Source of the DNA: Bacteroidales bacterium
GTDB lineage: Bacteria; Bacteroidota; Bacteroidia; Bacteroidales; WCHB1-69
Length of the DNA stretch: 7,121 nucleotides
Assembly (NCBI GenBank): GCA_031264975.1
Contig: JAISDH010000203.1
Location: 1-7,121, forward strand
Reading direction: 5' to 3'
Shown here: positions 6,133 to 7,121 of the stretch, in pieces
Numbering within the stretch: position 1 is the first letter of the stretch
How the letters are laid out: every line of letters starts with the position of its first letter
Notes under the pieces: generated by a model
The model's input: only the letters and a program-made list of their open reading frames with translations
The model's database searches: none
What the model was told of the DNA's origin: nothing
Program-made: the position numbers and the translations under genes

Positions 6133-7113
6133 ATGAACACTTTAATGGAAATTTTAATCAGTTCGGTCAATATGATTTTTGACCATGTAAACATGTTTTT
6201 ATCCTCCTTTTCCGACGGAGGATTTCTATCGGTAGCCGGCAGCGGCGTTACGCTCGCTTTCGCGCTGGGCGCAGTAGCTCATGGCAACATCACGGAAGGC
6301 GTCCTTGCAGGCGTCCGACGGTGGCACGGTAGTATTGACGACCAGTTCAGCAGTATCGATAACCTTGTCAACCTTGTCACCGAACACCAGCCGACGTGGA
6401 CGATGCCTGCCCACTTGTTTTCGCAGCTTAGCAACAACCGCGACCAGCTTCAAGTACTTGTAAACAAATGCCGTACCACTGCAGGCTCGCAGGCTGACCG
6501 GGCGCTTCGCAATGCGCTGCTAAAATCGACCGTAGGGCTTTGCCTGCTTGAGGCAAGAATCTGGGCTTACGGAGAATATACAGCAGGCGTCATGACGATA
6601 GACGACGTTCACCTGCTCGGTTTCTTGCTGCCCGGCGAAACCGGCGGACATCACGCCCGCACCGAAGCCACCGACGTAGTGGCAGAAGTCAAGGTAAAAG
6701 TAGTGAATGAAGACTTTATCCGCGTCGTAATTGACCAGTCGGCAGGTGAAAACGCCGCACAGGTAGTACACGGATGGCCAAACGGAGTGAAAAATGCCCT
6801 GATAGTCATCATCGCCGCCGACGGAACAATGGAAGTCTATCGCCAGTTGACCACCCGCTTGCACAACGATATTCGCATGCCCGACGGCTCACATGGCAAA
6901 CAGTTTATCATCAAGGCGTCGTTCCTAAAACATGTAAACGACGAGCCGCGCTTCGGCAACGAACCGACATTTTTCATGCCGCTCACCACCGAAGACCTCG
7001 CTGCCGCCCTCGACCAACAGCATCACGCAGAATTTGAAGCACAGATGCAGGAAGTGGAACGCCAGCGTCAGGAAATCGAACGTTTGAAGGCGGAATTGAA
7101 TGCGAAAAAGTAA
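6133..7113 (+). CDS. Hypothetical 326-aa protein with C-terminal coiled coil
   Basis: I do not recognise this protein. It has a short N-terminus, a hydrophobic Gly/Ala-rich segment (about 31-49, FLSVAGSGVTLAFALGAVAH) that could be a membrane or amphipathic helix, a helical middle (about 85-165), a Gly-rich turn at 168-173 (PGETGG), alternating beta-like segments (about 182-235 and 255-266, e.g. NALIVIIAADG), and a charged C-terminal coiled coil (about 297-326, ending EVERQRQEIERLKAELNAKK). There is no signal peptide and no catalytic motif I can name. The start at 6133 follows the repeat frame by 11 nt, which suggests co-transcription. Composition is odd: a hand count gives about 23% GC for 6121-6180 but 63% for 6241-6300 and 57% for 6301-6360, against 37% for a sample line of mtgA. 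The open frame is long and codon use is coherent, so it is very likely a real gene, probably acquired or a member of an accessory family. Confidence 0.8.
   Translation: MNTLMEILISSVNMIFDHVNMFLSSFSDGGFLSVAGSGVTLAFALGAVAHGNITEGVLAGVRRWHGSIDDQFSSIDNLVNLVTEHQPTWTMPAHLFSQLSNNRDQLQVLVNKCRTTAGSQADRALRNALLKSTVGLCLLEARIWAYGEYTAGVMTIDDVHLLGFLLPGETGGHHARTEATDVVAEVKVKVVNEDFIRVVIDQSAGENAAQVVHGWPNGVKNALIVIIAADGTMEVYRQLTTRLHNDIRMPDGSHGKQFIIKASFLKHVNDEPRFGNEPTFFMPLTTEDLAAALDQQHHAEFEAQMQEVERQRQEIERLKAELNAKK
6201..6223 (+). other. Hairpin inside the gene at the composition boundary
   Basis: ATCCTCC (6201-6207) and GGAGGAT (6217-6223) are exactly complementary with a 9-nt loop. It sits at codons 23-31, where the AT-rich 5' end of the gene turns GC-rich. 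The right arm contains GGAGG, a perfect Shine-Dalgarno core, although no in-frame start codon follows at close range. It may be a chance structure. Confidence 0.35.
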
Positions 7114-7121
7114 ATTTACTT
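7108..7121. terminator. Palindrome over the stop codon, possible terminator start
   Basis: AAGTAAATTTACTT is a perfect 14-bp palindrome that includes the stop codon, preceded by further A's. If more T's follow beyond the window it would form an AT-only stem with a T-tail. The window ends inside it, so this cannot be settled here. Confidence 0.25.

Noticed and set aside
6520..6864. 114-codon minus-strand frame inside the GC-rich gene
   Set aside because: It is fully contained in a coherent 326-codon frame. GC-rich DNA yields long antisense frames by chance, and this one has odd Cys/Tyr-rich composition.
5774..7113. Diversity-generating retroelement or integron cassette
   Set aside because: No reverse transcriptase, template/variable repeat pair, integrase or attC-type site is visible in the window.

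Overview
The window looks like a chromosome segment of a Bacteroidota bacterium, most likely Bacteroidales. The evidence is a DUF2723-type membrane protein with the sequence style typical of that phylum, an MbnP-type lipoprotein, promoter boxes of the Bacteroidota form TAnnTTTG, AT-rich translation starts without strong Shine-Dalgarno sequences, and a GC content near 37-40% in the core genes. No species can be named from the sequence alone.

Layout: 1-299 is a non-coding upstream region with short tandem repeats (9-nt and 7-nt units), one copy of a dispersed repeat, and a good Bacteroidota promoter at 180-209. 300-3488 (+) encodes a 1062-aa polytopic membrane protein of the DUF2723/TMEM260 family. 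A strong intrinsic terminator (3511-3548) follows. 3555-4340 (+) encodes an MbnP-like lipoprotein. It faces 4369-5184 (-), a monofunctional peptidoglycan glycosyltransferase (mtgA). These three genes are ordinary envelope functions: putative envelope or protein glycosylation, a possible metal-binding lipoprotein, and cell-wall polymerisation. No operon joins them.

5185-5773 is non-coding apart from the mtgA promoter. It holds a second, oppositely oriented copy of the dispersed repeat and a pair of diverged hairpin-forming direct repeats. 5774-6121 (+) is a 115-codon reading frame made mostly of tandem ~21-nt units, several of them palindromic, that translate as heptads. Most of this array lies between two 28-bp inverted repeats (5821-5848 and 6044-6071) that match at 27 of 28 positions. 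Eleven nt after that frame comes 6133-7113 (+), a 326-aa protein I do not recognise. Its first ~30 codons are very AT-rich and the rest is GC-rich, so composition changes sharply inside the gene.

The most unusual part is 5738-7113: one promoter-like box, an inverted-repeat-bounded array of palindromic heptad-coding repeats, then a compositionally foreign hypothetical gene. It could be a mobile or cassette-like unit, or a structured leader controlling the downstream gene. The sequence alone does not decide between these.
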